Below, one piece after another: positions 17,266 to 26,429 of a stretch of 64,000 nucleotides of DNA. Below the pieces are notes generated by a model. That model made no database searches. It was not told the origin of the DNA and was given only the letters and a program-made list of their open reading frames with translations. How positions within the stretch are numbered: the first letter of the stretch is position 1; every line of letters begins with the position of its first letter. This stretch comes from Pseudobdellovibrionaceae bacterium (GTDB lineage: Bacteria; Bdellovibrionota; Bdellovibrionia; Bdellovibrionales; Bdellovibrionaceae): the NCBI GenBank assembly GCA_013359135.1, contig JABWCN010000009.1, forward strand, positions 1-64,000. The letters are read 5' to 3'. The translations under genes and the position numbers were made by a program.

Positions 17266-17874
17266 CTACTGAAGATAACTTGAATTCTTTACCATCAATT
17301 TCTGATTATCTAAAAGCCCCTTAGAAACACCATCAATTTGTGCGTTTAACAACTTGCTTTGATTAATCATTTTTTTGGTAGCATAAATAGGAACATTCAT
17401 AGAAATACAAAGACTTAAAGCTTGATCCGCCTGAATCTTAATAGAGTTTAATTTATTGTGTCCCTGAAAGTAAATCCTCACCCATTGCTTAGCACCTTGA
17501 ATTTGAACAAACACACACTGGAGCATTTTTATATCCAATGATTGAAGAACTTGCACTAAAAACTGATGAGGATTATAGGGCTTATTTTGTTTGTTACCAA
17601 AATTAAGAACCGAACTAGCCTCGATAGGATGTATGGCCACGGGCATAGTCAAATCCAAAGATTTGTCTTTAAGTAGCACAAAGGGGTTCATTAAATCAGG
17701 AGTTAGAGACACACCAAAAGGAAAAAGCTGAATCAGATCATCCTGATGAAAAACTTCTTCCTCATCTGTGGATGAAGAAAAAAGCATATGCCCACCAACA
17801 ACCTGCTGGATATCAGGAACTTGAAAGTCGGCTGCTATCGTCACCTTTTTAGTTAATTCTGCCAATGTATTCAC
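17266..17874 (-). CDS. DUF151 (bifunctional nuclease)-like protein
   Basis: 202 residues starting at a GTG inside the last codons of miaB (overlap of 26 bases). The segment QADQALSLCISMNVPIYATKKMI fits the DUF151/BFN pattern around RPSDALALALR..PI. Earlier parts (PHQFLVQVLQSLDIKM, CVFVQIQGAKQWVRIYFQG) match its strand order. The key RPSD is reduced to ADQ, so nuclease activity is doubtful. DUF151 genes very often sit beside miaB in delta-proteobacteria-like genomes, which supports the call. Confidence 0.65.
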   Translation of the reverse strand: MNTLAELTKKVTIAADFQVPDIQQVVGGHMLFSSSTDEEEVFHQDDLIQLFPFGVSLTPDLMNPFVLLKDKSLDLTMPVAIHPIEASSVLNFGNKQNKPYNPHQFLVQVLQSLDIKMLQCVFVQIQGAKQWVRIYFQGHNKLNSIKIQADQALSLCISMNVPIYATKKMINQSKLLNAQIDGVSKGLLDNQKLMVKNSSYLQ

Positions 17875-19324
17875 CTCTAAAAACGGCAGGAAAAGCCTTT
17901 GTGATGTTAATACTCACTGTTTTTCCAACCAATGTTAAATCCGCTGGTGCCTCAAAATGCACCAATTTGTTTTGCGTACTTCTTCCTGAAAACTTCTTCA
18001 TTCCGTTAATATGCTTATCAACCTCAGAAGACTCTTCTTTTTCAACAAGTACTTTCAATATGCGTCCTTCATATTTTTTGGCAAGCTCAAAAGCCAAGTC
18101 ATTATGAAAATCAAATAATCTCTGCAAACGATCTGACTTCACATCTTCTTGTACTTGATCCTCGAACTTAGCTGCCTTAGTATTGGGTCGTGGTGAGTAT
18201 TTAAAGGCAAAAATAGTCTCAAAACCAACTTCCTTCACCAAAGACATCGTGTCTTGAAACTCTTCTTCAGTTTCTCCAGGAAAGCCCACGATAATATCAG
18301 TAGACAACACCACATTTGGAATAATTTTCTTAATCTGAGTTATCTTCTCAAGATACTCTTCACGAGTATAACCACGATTCATCCGCTCTAAGATTCTGGA
18401 ATTCCCACTCTGGAAAGGCAAGTGAATGTATTCACAAATTTTTTCTTGGTGATCAGCCATAACCTGCATCAGTTTCTCGTCAAAATCTTTTGGATGACTT
18501 GTGGTATACCTAATTCTCTCTACATCTGTCTCCGTAGCTACTTTTTTTAGCAAATCAGCGAAGTCAGCGCCACATTCACTTTCATAAGAATTCACGTTTT
18601 GTCCCAGTAAAGTGACTTCTTTAACACCACGCTTAAGCAAACTTTTAATATCCACTAAAACATGGGATAAAGGTCTACTTTTTTCACGTCCACGCGTAAA
18701 TGGCACTACACAGAATGTGCAAAAATTATCACAACCTTTGGTAATATTAACAAATGTCGAGACTCCAGGATTTCTAACTAGCGTTTCAACATGGTAAGGT
18801 TCTCTATGAGCAAATTGAGCTTTTACGATTTTTCCTTGGGATGGCTTTCCCTTTTGCTCTAATAACTCCTGTTCTTTACGGTAAAGATCATTTAAAAGCT
18901 CAGGAAGAGAATCTATAGCATCCGTACCAAAAACGAAATCTATCATAGGTTGATTTTTGATAAGCTTTTCCTTCTCTTGTTGCCCAACACAACCACCAAC
19001 TCCAATTTTCAAATTTGGATTTTGCTCCTTCATCTTGCGATAAGTACCCACTTCAGAATAGACTTTATGTACTGGTTTTTCTCGAATAGAGCAGGAATTA
19101 ATAATAATCACACTAGCGTCTTTGACATCATCCACAGGCACAAAATTCACCATCTCAAGCAGGGCTAGCATACGATCAGAATCATTCACATTCATTTGAC
19201 AACCATAGGTTGAAATATATACGCCTCTGCCTTTTCCGATATCTTGATTGGAAAAATTCCTAGTCCCTATTTCCGGCACAGACTCTTGACCTTGTTGTGT
19301 TTGAGGTTGCATTTGGATTTCCAT
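17849..19324 (-). CDS. miaB: tRNA-2-methylthio-N6-dimethylallyladenosine synthase MiaB
   Basis: 491 residues. N-terminal UPF0004 domain with three cluster cysteines (TYGCQMN, NSCSIRE, GGCVGQQE). Radical-SAM triad in GCDNFCTFC near 197-204, then GREKSRP and the LGQNVNSY motif. A C-terminal TRAM domain ends near GEYIGRIN. It methylthiolates i6A37 in tRNAs reading UNN codons, using two 4Fe-4S clusters. The N-terminal ~30 residues (QPQTQQGQESVPE) are an unconserved extension. GGGAG lies about 7 bases before the start. It precedes and overlaps the DUF151-like gene. Confidence 0.95.
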   Translation of the reverse strand: MEIQMQPQTQQGQESVPEIGTRNFSNQDIGKGRGVYISTYGCQMNVNDSDRMLALLEMVNFVPVDDVKDASVIIINSCSIREKPVHKVYSEVGTYRKMKEQNPNLKIGVGGCVGQQEKEKLIKNQPMIDFVFGTDAIDSLPELLNDLYRKEQELLEQKGKPSQGKIVKAQFAHREPYHVETLVRNPGVSTFVNITKGCDNFCTFCVVPFTRGREKSRPLSHVLVDIKSLLKRGVKEVTLLGQNVNSYESECGADFADLLKKVATETDVERIRYTTSHPKDFDEKLMQVMADHQEKICEYIHLPFQSGNSRILERMNRGYTREEYLEKITQIKKIIPNVVLSTDIIVGFPGETEEEFQDTMSLVKEVGFETIFAFKYSPRPNTKAAKFEDQVQEDVKSDRLQRLFDFHNDLAFELAKKYEGRILKVLVEKEESSEVDKHINGMKKFSGRSTQNKLVHFEAPADLTLVGKTVSINITKAFPAVFRGEYIGRIN

Positions 19325-19455
19325 GTCTTGACTCCCATTAAGATTATGCTAATAGCAAAATGGGCCTATATTTGGGCAAAAAACTCATTGTGTCAATGCA
19401 ATCTTTCGGGTATAGGTTCCAGTCTAACTATACACTCTTTATTACGAGGTTAATG

Positions 19456-20034
19456 ATGACTCCCAGACGCCCAGATTCAAAGAAATGGACCCATTTCCCC
19501 TCTGATCTTCTTATGCAAATTGAAGAGGCAACTCAGGAGTTCTTCGCAGAAGAGTTTAAGAAACAACTCACTGAAACTCAATTTATCGTAGAGGGACAGA
19601 TTTTTCCACAAGAAGTCCTTCTTCGCTTAGGATTAAGTCAAAAAAATACTCTTAAACAACCTAATTTTGAAATTTCTTTTGATATTGGAGACAATAAAGA
19701 CGAGGTATGGCAACGACTTAGAATCGCTTTAGACTTTCTACAGGGAGTTATGGTTGACTACCTATCAGGAAAAACAGCTAGCTCTGAAGAGGAGTCTACA
19801 GAGTTAGAACTACCTCTTTCTTGGAAAAAAGTGAATTTTAAGAATGACACTTTCTTTTTTCAATACTCCACTACGAACTCAAAACTTGAAGCCTTGGCCG
19901 ACCAACTTCTTGGCATCAACGAAAAAAGTCTGGTCGGTGAAAATGACTCGATCGAAGACGATGCCTTTGAACTTGCCGATATTGAATCCGAGGAAGTTTT
20001 AGCTCATCTTAAAGACAAAAATCATTTGCACTAA
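19456..20034 (+). CDS. Conserved-looking hypothetical protein
   Basis: 192 residues from the second of two adjacent ATGs (19453, 19456), placed 6 bases after GAGG. A longer frame from 19360 lacks a ribosome site. Content: MTPRRPDSKKWTHFPSDLL, an EEATQEFFAEEFKKQL helix, VEGQIFPQEVLLRLGL, a central region LPLSWKKVNFKNDTFFFQYSTTN and an acidic tail (EDDAFELADIESEEVL). Soluble and cytoplasmic; no known motif. It diverges from miaB and shares its 130-base promoter interval. Confidence 0.6.
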   Translation: MTPRRPDSKKWTHFPSDLLMQIEEATQEFFAEEFKKQLTETQFIVEGQIFPQEVLLRLGLSQKNTLKQPNFEISFDIGDNKDEVWQRLRIALDFLQGVMVDYLSGKTASSEEESTELELPLSWKKVNFKNDTFFFQYSTTNSKLEALADQLLGINEKSLVGENDSIEDDAFELADIESEEVLAHLKDKNHLH

Positions 20035-20109
20035 AAATCAACTCCACAGACATACTAGAAGTATTAGCAACTGTTACTGAAGAATGATTTCCTTTTTATC
20101 GCAACAGAA

Positions 20110-21015
20110 TTAATTAGATATTTGTTTCAATATCCAAGATTTAAAAGTTTGAGCTTTAACCACTGAACTTGCACTTTTACAAGTCCCTTTACTATCAGAG
20201 TTTTTGTTCAAAACAACCACTCCCTGATTTATCCCAACTAAATAATACTTACCCTGATAAAGATAAACAGCAGGACCGCCAGAATCTCCTGAGCAAATAC
20301 CTTTACCATTTTTTTGATCCAGCAAAAAATTAGTCCCCTCATCGCTTTGGATAGGGATATTTTCAGCTTTTGCTAAGGTACTTGATGAGCTAATCCCATA
20401 ATCAACTTTACTTCCATAGCCCAAAACGGTCAATTGATCCCCTTCTTTGAGCTCAATAGAATAGGGTAAAAATTCTATTGGCAAAGCTGTACTTGGAATT
20501 TTTTCAAACAACTCTAAAACTGCTAAATCAAAAAATCGCAAGCGATAGAAACTATAGTTTGGATGAACACTAACACTCTTTGCAAAAATCTTATTTGTCT
20601 TGCTACTAGCTTCTGTCACATTTGAATTATTAAAATACACTTCAGCAGCTAAAATTTCTTTTGCTTTAGCTCCCTCTGCAACTGTTGAATTGGTGTTACC
20701 CGTTTTTATTTCACCTGGTTCTTCTCTGTAAACACAATGACCCGCCGTAAGAATATGATACTCATCTATTATAATTCCAGTGCAAAGATAAAAATTATCT
20801 GGCTTAGGATCTCCTATTTTTTTTAGAGAATAAACATGAATTTTTACTACAAACTTACTGATCGAATCCATTGTAGCTACTTCACTACCACCAATGATTC
20901 CATACTGATCCTCTAAAATATTTAACCCATCACGATCATGACTACTTTTACAAGAGAGCAAGCCCCCTCCCATAATAAGATAAATAGTAAATAACAAAAC
21001 TAATACTCTTCCCAC
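20110..21015 (-). CDS. Trypsin-like serine protease lipoprotein (S1)
   Basis: 301 residues from a GTG start. Lipobox LLSC with Cys22 makes it a lipoprotein. A short propeptide is followed by IIGGSE (40-45), the zymogen cleavage site. Catalytic triad: His93 in LTAGHC, Asp163 in FFDLAVLEL and Ser245 in GDSGGP. Cysteine pairs C78/C94 and C241/C282 fit trypsin-type disulfides. It would act in the periplasm or at the outer-membrane surface, degrading protein; such proteases are numerous in predatory bacteria, though that role is inference. The 322 bases upstream hold its promoter. Confidence 0.9.
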   Translation of the reverse strand: MGRVLVLLFTIYLIMGGGLLSCKSSHDRDGLNILEDQYGIIGGSEVATMDSISKFVVKIHVYSLKKIGDPKPDNFYLCTGIIIDEYHILTAGHCVYREEPGEIKTGNTNSTVAEGAKAKEILAAEVYFNNSNVTEASSKTNKIFAKSVSVHPNYSFYRLRFFDLAVLELFEKIPSTALPIEFLPYSIELKEGDQLTVLGYGSKVDYGISSSSTLAKAENIPIQSDEGTNFLLDQKNGKGICSGDSGGPAVYLYQGKYYLVGINQGVVVLNKNSDSKGTCKSASSVVKAQTFKSWILKQISN

Positions 21016-21337
21016 GAAACCCCCGAAACCCCATAGAACAATAAAAACACAGATAGCACTGATGCAGAAAAAAAATCAACAAAAGCTTAACATTTTTTAC
21101 TCTTGCGTATTTGCAATATAGAGACCTCTCCAAATCAAACCTGATCGAAATGTTAACGGCTTAACTGACAAATAAAAAAACAAAAAAGAAAAAAATTCAA
21201 AACTTAAAAAAAAATAAATTATTAAATTACAGTGTCCTTAATTTCGCAAAATCTATTCAGAATTTTTTTCTTTTTCAGATTATAGCAGTAGCTCTCATCT
21301 TTATTTCACTCATTTTTTATCATGATGATATCACTCA
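21016..21337. other. AT-rich gene-free interval
   Basis: 322 bases between the S1 protease start and the end of the next minus-strand gene, very rich in A-runs. It should hold the protease promoter and the terminator of the gene at 21338-22621, but no perfect hairpin plus T-run was found. A palindrome-like tcatgatgatatcatcat stretch (about 21320) is weak. Confidence 0.35.
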
Positions 21338-22621
21338 CTACCAACGCAACAAATCACTATCACTATGTTCATTTCTATTTTTTTCTTGTCTCAATGATCG
21401 AATTTTATCCCTGATTTCAATCTGATATCGTGGATTTTCTTCAAGAACTTTATAAATAGAAACCAATAAACTCTCAATAATTTCCCCATGCATAAAGGTA
21501 GGCTTAATCACTTGCGGATTTTGTAAAAATTTTCGATATGCTGATTGAAAACCATTCAAGGATTGTAATTCGTAACCCCCACCCGTAGCTTTAACAATGT
21601 CAGACATCCTGTCAAAATTAGTTTTTGAATAGCTCCCTAAAACTTCAGAGTTATTCATAAAAAACACAGGAACACCAGCGGTAGTTGGCTCAACGATATT
21701 ATTAGGGCCGCTAACATAAGCTGCATTTGCTACATTTAAAATACTTGGCATGACTCCCTCCATATCATTCAATACAATGAATTTTTGCCCTGCAACGTAT
21801 TGTTCTGCCCACTTCGATATTGAAATTACTTTATAATCTTTTAATCGTTCATCGGCAGGTTTTTTAAACGATAAATAATTTCCACCCCCCTCTGAAATAA
21901 AAAACAATGCTGGTGGTTCTTCTGAAACTCGATCTATTGCTGTCAAAATTTCTTGAATTACCATAGCTGCAGTGGGAGCCTTTAGCGATGGTTTTTCTGG
22001 AGATTTATTATAAATACTAAAAACCGTATCGTTGCTAGGAATACCCAATCTTTTTCGAAACCAACTCCGCGGAACTCTTGTGACTCCAGGATTTGCCAAT
22101 TTAATTTTTGACATGTCAATATTTAAAGAAGTGGGTTCAAAAACATTATTAGTAGTATCAGACAAAGAAATTGCAAATCTTTTTTTCTGTGAATACGCCA
22201 TCTCAAATGCATTCAAAACCTGATTTTGCTGCCAATAATTTTGCGAAGTGATATCGAAGTATTTCTCGGCAATTGTAACTTTCGGATACAGAGTTTTAAG
22301 TATTTGAGCAATATATTGAGCTGCGATGTGTCTGCCTAGAGAATACATTCCTGAAGAGATATCAGAAATAGTGATCACTGCGTCCTCTCCCTCACCAAGC
22401 CCCAGCGGCTCAAATAGTTTTTTGTATTCTAAAATAACTTTTTTTAATTCTTCAGGCATCTCAATCCTAGTGGCTTTAGGAAGAGACTCAAATCCTCTAT
22501 GAATGGTGTCGATATAGTAACTAGAACATTTCCTTTTCATATGATCCAGAGACATGGCAATTGAAATTTCTAAATGAACAAAGATACTAACAAAAAGTAT
22601 TAACTTAGCTGTCAATTTCAT
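21338..22621 (-). CDS. Exported GT-B-like protein resembling WaaA C-terminal half
   Basis: 427 residues from the ATG at 22621, which gives a clean signal peptide (MKLTAKLILFVSIFV...ISIA). The frame is open further upstream to a TTG at 22669. Residues about 302-321, AAYVSGPNNIVEPTTAGVPVFF, followed by KTNFDRMSDIVKATGGGYEL, closely resemble the donor-site segment of Kdo transferase WaaA and other GT-B enzymes (GGHN..EP...G.PV..GP..NF). Upstream, ALFFISEGGGNYL and KVISISKWAEQY fit a Rossmann half. Enzymes of this type use cytosolic nucleotide sugars, so an apparently exported form is odd. It could be membrane-anchored with a cytosolic domain, or the family reading may be wrong. Divergent from the IucA/IucC-like gene. 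Confidence 0.45.
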   Translation of the reverse strand: MKLTAKLILFVSIFVHLEISIAMSLDHMKRKCSSYYIDTIHRGFESLPKATRIEMPEELKKVILEYKKLFEPLGLGEGEDAVITISDISSGMYSLGRHIAAQYIAQILKTLYPKVTIAEKYFDITSQNYWQQNQVLNAFEMAYSQKKRFAISLSDTTNNVFEPTSLNIDMSKIKLANPGVTRVPRSWFRKRLGIPSNDTVFSIYNKSPEKPSLKAPTAAMVIQEILTAIDRVSEEPPALFFISEGGGNYLSFKKPADERLKDYKVISISKWAEQYVAGQKFIVLNDMEGVMPSILNVANAAYVSGPNNIVEPTTAGVPVFFMNNSEVLGSYSKTNFDRMSDIVKATGGGYELQSLNGFQSAYRKFLQNPQVIKPTFMHGEIIESLLVSIYKVLEENPRYQIEIRDKIRSLRQEKNRNEHSDSDLLRW

Positions 22622-22669
22622 AAAGATAATCATAAGCAACAAGCATACCATCCTAATTGAAATGAACAA

Positions 22670-22690
22670 AATGTTTCAAAATGAAACATT
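22670..22690. promoter_or_regulatory. Palindromic candidate operator between divergent genes
   Basis: AATGTTTC (22670-22677) and GAAACATT (22683-22690), perfect 8-bp arms around AAAAT. It lies in the 144-base interval between the GT-B-like gene and the IucA/IucC-like gene, about 50 bases from the first start and 76 from the second, where a shared operator would be expected. No T-run, so not a terminator. Confidence 0.45.
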
Positions 22691-22765
22691 ACTAGAAATA
22701 GCTATACACAATCTATCATTACAGCCACAAATGGTTTAGTTTTTGCAAATTACCTAAAGTAAGTT

Positions 22766-24397
22766 ATGAGCAAAAAATTATTAATATTCTTTTTAATACT
22801 TAACTCCATTGAGCTTCCTGCTACTGAAATTACAGAACAAGTTCTTGATCGCTTGTATTTAAGCAGTTTTTTCAATGTGAGTTTGAGAAGATCTGATGGA
22901 GAAAACGTTTTACCTAGCAACAAAAAAGCTTTACCAATTTCTATCTATGAATTCCAAGTTCCAACTCAGTATGTAACCTCTTTATCTGAAACAAAAATAA
23001 ATGGTGATTATATCACTCTTGAAATTCCTGAAAACCATCCTTCTTTTAAAGCACTCAATGCGCGCTTTAAAATGACTCCAATTGCTAGCTCCTACCGCGT
23101 TCTTTCAAGATCAACCGTTTTAGTTGATACAAAAAATCCTTACTATCTCAAACCCAGAATGAAAAAAGAAGAATTAGAAAGAGGCATTGAGATCTCAGAA
23201 TACATAAAAAAGACGGCGCCTGTGGACTCTAGATATTTACACCAATTAGATGAGTACGAAGGTTACTCTCTAGTTCTAGAGGGTATAGAGTATAGCTATA
23301 CAAAAAGAAGATTCCTACCTCAAAGTTTTAAATTAAAAGCAAATCAAAAAGTAATTCCGTTAACAGCTTTATTCGGGAACTCAGACTCGCAAGAAAGTAT
23401 CCATGGCATGAGGGGCGAAACTCTTGCAAAAAAATATGCTCGCATCGCAGGAATGTCCTATAAAGAATGGCTTATCAATGAATACAGTTCTAAATTTGGT
23501 CACTACGTGGGGGAATTCACCTCCCTACTTGGAATAATGCCACTTTCTCACATGCAAAACACATTTGCCGTCTTAAATGAATCCACAGGAAAAATTGAAA
23601 CTTTTTTTTCTCAAGATTTGGGGGATTCACTTGTTTTCACCTTTATACCTGACTCCTTACAAAAAACACAAAAACCTTTTTTAAGTCCATTACTAAGAAA
23701 AACAGATCATCGCCTCTATTCAAAATATAAAGGTGAGATGACTGGTATTAGCCAACCAGAAAATTTCTTTTTATATAACATTTTTCAATCAATTAGATTT
23801 CTTTTTGAAGAACTTTCAACTAAAGAATACAACTTCATGATTCAGTCATTGGGCTTTTATATGGAAGCGTATTTATCTGAAGTTTTTAAACACCTTCATG
23901 TGAATCAAAATGCAGAACACTGGAAAAAAGTTAAAGACCTAATTGCAGTCATGAAAGAAGGACAAAGTGAAACCTTTAGCTATATGAAAAAAACTTATGG
24001 CTACGTTAACATCTCTGTGGAATTAATCAACAACGACCTCATATCTTCTATATTTGAAAATCTATTTTTGGAAATTAGAAACAATTTTACCACCAACATA
24101 AACACAGACCTAACTTATCAGATGAAAATGCTTCAAAGATGGATTGATAACGAAAAATCAAACAATCTAAGTTTTGCTAATTCCATGGCCCCAAAAATTA
24201 ACTTTTCTAATTACAGTTATTTTCCAAGTGAATATTTATTCCATGAAACAAAAATTGGCCTACTCTTGCTAAAAAGAGCTGTCTTACACACTCAAGATCC
24301 TCCTACACTAGCTGCAATTATGCACATCCCACCCACTAATAAATGCCACCAACACTATTTATCTCCGTGGGTAACGAAAATAATTTGGGATTATTAA
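22766..24397 (+). CDS. Exported protein with IucA/IucC-like motifs
   Basis: 543 residues with a signal peptide (MSKKLLIFFLILNSIELPAT). Two segments resemble NIS siderophore synthetases of the IucA/IucC family: FKMTPIASSYRVLSRSTV at 101-118 (family: KL.L...ITSA.R.L) and GIMPLSHMQNTFAVL at 256-270 followed by QDLGD at 283-287 (family: G...EAH.QN......RD..G). The Arg of the usual RD motif is Gln here. Synthetases need cytosolic ATP, so a signal peptide is at odds with activity. It may be a repurposed or inactive homologue, or an unrelated fold. The C-terminal 200 residues are helical without known motifs. Confidence 0.45.
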   Translation: MSKKLLIFFLILNSIELPATEITEQVLDRLYLSSFFNVSLRRSDGENVLPSNKKALPISIYEFQVPTQYVTSLSETKINGDYITLEIPENHPSFKALNARFKMTPIASSYRVLSRSTVLVDTKNPYYLKPRMKKEELERGIEISEYIKKTAPVDSRYLHQLDEYEGYSLVLEGIEYSYTKRRFLPQSFKLKANQKVIPLTALFGNSDSQESIHGMRGETLAKKYARIAGMSYKEWLINEYSSKFGHYVGEFTSLLGIMPLSHMQNTFAVLNESTGKIETFFSQDLGDSLVFTFIPDSLQKTQKPFLSPLLRKTDHRLYSKYKGEMTGISQPENFFLYNIFQSIRFLFEELSTKEYNFMIQSLGFYMEAYLSEVFKHLHVNQNAEHWKKVKDLIAVMKEGQSETFSYMKKTYGYVNISVELINNDLISSIFENLFLEIRNNFTTNINTDLTYQMKMLQRWIDNEKSNNLSFANSMAPKINFSNYSYFPSEYLFHETKIGLLLLKRAVLHTQDPPTLAAIMHIPPTNKCHQHYLSPWVTKIIWDY

Positions 24398-24483
24398 GCC
24401 TATGTCCTATTTTATTTTTTAAAAGACAAACCTAGACTTAGCTCAGATTGAATAAAATTTGTTTAACTTTTACTATAGAATTC

Positions 24484-25134
24484 ATGAGAAAAAACCAAAA
24501 TATTTCCCTAATCTGTGTTACTTTTTTCTTAGTTCTTTTTATTAGTGAAAAAACATTATGCAAAGGACAACAGACATCTTTAATCTCTATCCCCGTAAGA
24601 CTCAATGTTTTTGCTGGCTACTTAAATGGATCCTCTTCTTTTAATTTAGATAAAAAAAATATTTCTAATAATGGCTTTCTAGGAGGGATTGATTTCAATG
24701 TTCCCATCCCTGCTATAAATACTCTTATTGGTGGTAATATGTGGTTTCTACCCGCAGCTAAATCAGATGATATCAATTCCAAACTTCTCTTTATTGGTCC
24801 TTACCTTGGTTACTCTAAGGGAAAAAATGATCTTTTTATAGGTCTTGGTGTTGCCGTCACGGAATCCACACTAAAGGAAACTGCAGCTGCCCCAAACACA
24901 GAAATCAGTTTGAGCAAAAATATAGGTTGCGGATTCCTCGGATGGCGAAACTACTTTGGTAAAAGCCAAACCATGGGCGTTGGTCTAACAGGCTATGCCT
25001 GCCAAGCAAGTGATTACTCAAAAGTCGTCGACTCTCAAACAGCAGCCAAAATTACCGTCGCTGACAAGGCTTCTTTAAATGGTGCTTTATTATTTCTTTT
25101 CTTCTCATGGGGAGAGGAAAGGACTTTAATATAA
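24484..25134 (+). CDS. Predicted outer-membrane beta-barrel protein
   Basis: 216 residues from the ATG at 24484, which gives a normal signal peptide (MRKNQNISLICVTFFLVLF...). The longer frame starts with TTG at 24448. The mature part is Gly- and aromatic-rich with alternating strands: VRLNVFAGYLNGSSSF, NGFLGGIDFNVP, LLFIGPYLGYSKG, DLFIGLGVAV, and MGVGLTGYAC. This fits an eight-strand barrel, although it ends GEERTLI rather than in an aromatic residue. Two cysteines (GCGFLG, GYACQA) may pair. Function unknown. The stop lies 14 bases from the convergent papain-like gene. Confidence 0.6.
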   Translation: MRKNQNISLICVTFFLVLFISEKTLCKGQQTSLISIPVRLNVFAGYLNGSSSFNLDKKNISNNGFLGGIDFNVPIPAINTLIGGNMWFLPAAKSDDINSKLLFIGPYLGYSKGKNDLFIGLGVAVTESTLKETAAAPNTEISLSKNIGCGFLGWRNYFGKSQTMGVGLTGYACQASDYSKVVDSQTAAKITVADKASLNGALLFLFFSWGEERTLI

Positions 25135-25148
25135 ATCAAAATACAATC

Positions 25149-26348
25149 TTAACGAGTTTTGACCGAAATTAGTACAACATGATTGGATAAATCAGAGAGC
25201 CAGTTATACTCTCTAAGAATAATTCTTTTGGCGTAATGTGTGTAGGACCCCGGGTTCTTAAGATCGTATTTATAAATCTCTTCACTTGCATCAGGATACT
25301 GGGAATCTCTAACATAGAACATTCCCTTAGCTCTACATCCACCATTACGTTGATGAACCTTTTCCAACTTTTTCTCATTGTTAACAAGTTCCGTATATTT
25401 CTTTTTAAGCTCCTGAAGAAGCTGATCGTCACTAGCTCTGGATATCTCTGCTTGAGTTCTACTTCTTTCAGAAGCAAAGTACTCTTTGGTTTCTCGGATA
25501 AAATAACAGTTATAGGTTGGTAGCTCATCGTCATATCCAACTATAAAAACGGAATGCCAATAACCCAAATGATTGTAGACAACTTGAATAGGTGCTTTGT
25601 AGGTCTGCAACAAAGACTTCACCTTGTCCACAGCTGCAAAGGTAAGACCGCCAAATTGCCACGGGTTTTGATCAGGATCCTTATAAATAACGGTTCTTTC
25701 AAATTTAGGTAAACTCATGGTTTTAGGCTTAAACAAGTCAATTTCATCAATCCAATTGTAAAGGGTACCATAATTAGCACCACCCTCATTAGGTTTAGCT
25801 TTAACTGTTTTTCCCCAAGAAGTCTTTGACCACCCCTTTGTGTAACGATAATCAACATTCAAAACAGCTGGTGATTGATTAAATAGATAAATAGTATCTG
25901 TAATCCAATTATCAATAGCTACACGACTTCTTTTAAAGCGATCATTAACATTTACCCACCAACGTTCACTCAAATCCGTTGGACCATCCTGTACAAATTT
26001 AACATTACTAAGTTTTGCTAACCACCACTCAACAATACCTGTTAAGGACATAAATAGACAAGTACCTGCATCCTCCTGATCTGGTGAGGGACTAACAAAA
26101 GGAACAAGTTCATTGAACCCTCGAAGGTCAGCAGGATCTTGAGGCGCTGGAGCACCTTGATCGCGGAAGGGTTTGTATACTTCTCGACGAAGTGATCTGT
26201 ATAACTGAAGACGTTTTTGTTCAGCAGCTTCTGACAATAAGTACTGATTTTGACTCTTAGGAAGGACTTTAGCTGGCAATGTAAATGTTTGTGCTTGCAG
26301 CTTAAGAAAAAATAAAATTAAGATAAAAGAGATCATTAATTTTTTCAT
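25149..26348 (-). CDS. Exported papain-like (C1-fold) protein
   Basis: 399 residues with a signal peptide (MKKLMISFILILFFLKLQAQ). DQEDAGTCLFMSLTGIVEWW (90-109) parallels the papain nucleophile helix DQG.CGSCWAF, with Cys97. YWHSVFIVGYDDE at 263-275 supplies His265. The third catalytic position, usually Asn in NSWG, reads VRDSQYP (Asp348), and the first Cys of CGSC is Gly or Thr. The long charged insert ~290-335 is unusual. It may be an active peptidase with an Asp in the triad, or a degenerate one. Substrate would be periplasmic or external protein. Divergent from the MFS gene. Confidence 0.65.
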   Translation of the reverse strand: MKKLMISFILILFFLKLQAQTFTLPAKVLPKSQNQYLLSEAAEQKRLQLYRSLRREVYKPFRDQGAPAPQDPADLRGFNELVPFVSPSPDQEDAGTCLFMSLTGIVEWWLAKLSNVKFVQDGPTDLSERWWVNVNDRFKRSRVAIDNWITDTIYLFNQSPAVLNVDYRYTKGWSKTSWGKTVKAKPNEGGANYGTLYNWIDEIDLFKPKTMSLPKFERTVIYKDPDQNPWQFGGLTFAAVDKVKSLLQTYKAPIQVVYNHLGYWHSVFIVGYDDELPTYNCYFIRETKEYFASERSRTQAEISRASDDQLLQELKKKYTELVNNEKKLEKVHQRNGGCRAKGMFYVRDSQYPDASEEIYKYDLKNPGSYTHYAKRIILREYNWLSDLSNHVVLISVKTR

Positions 26349-26429
26349 AGACTAAAATCTAGGTGCGAAAAAAGAATTTGTCTAGAACAAAAATACTAGA
26401 AAACAAAATTAAAACAATGAGTGAATTTT

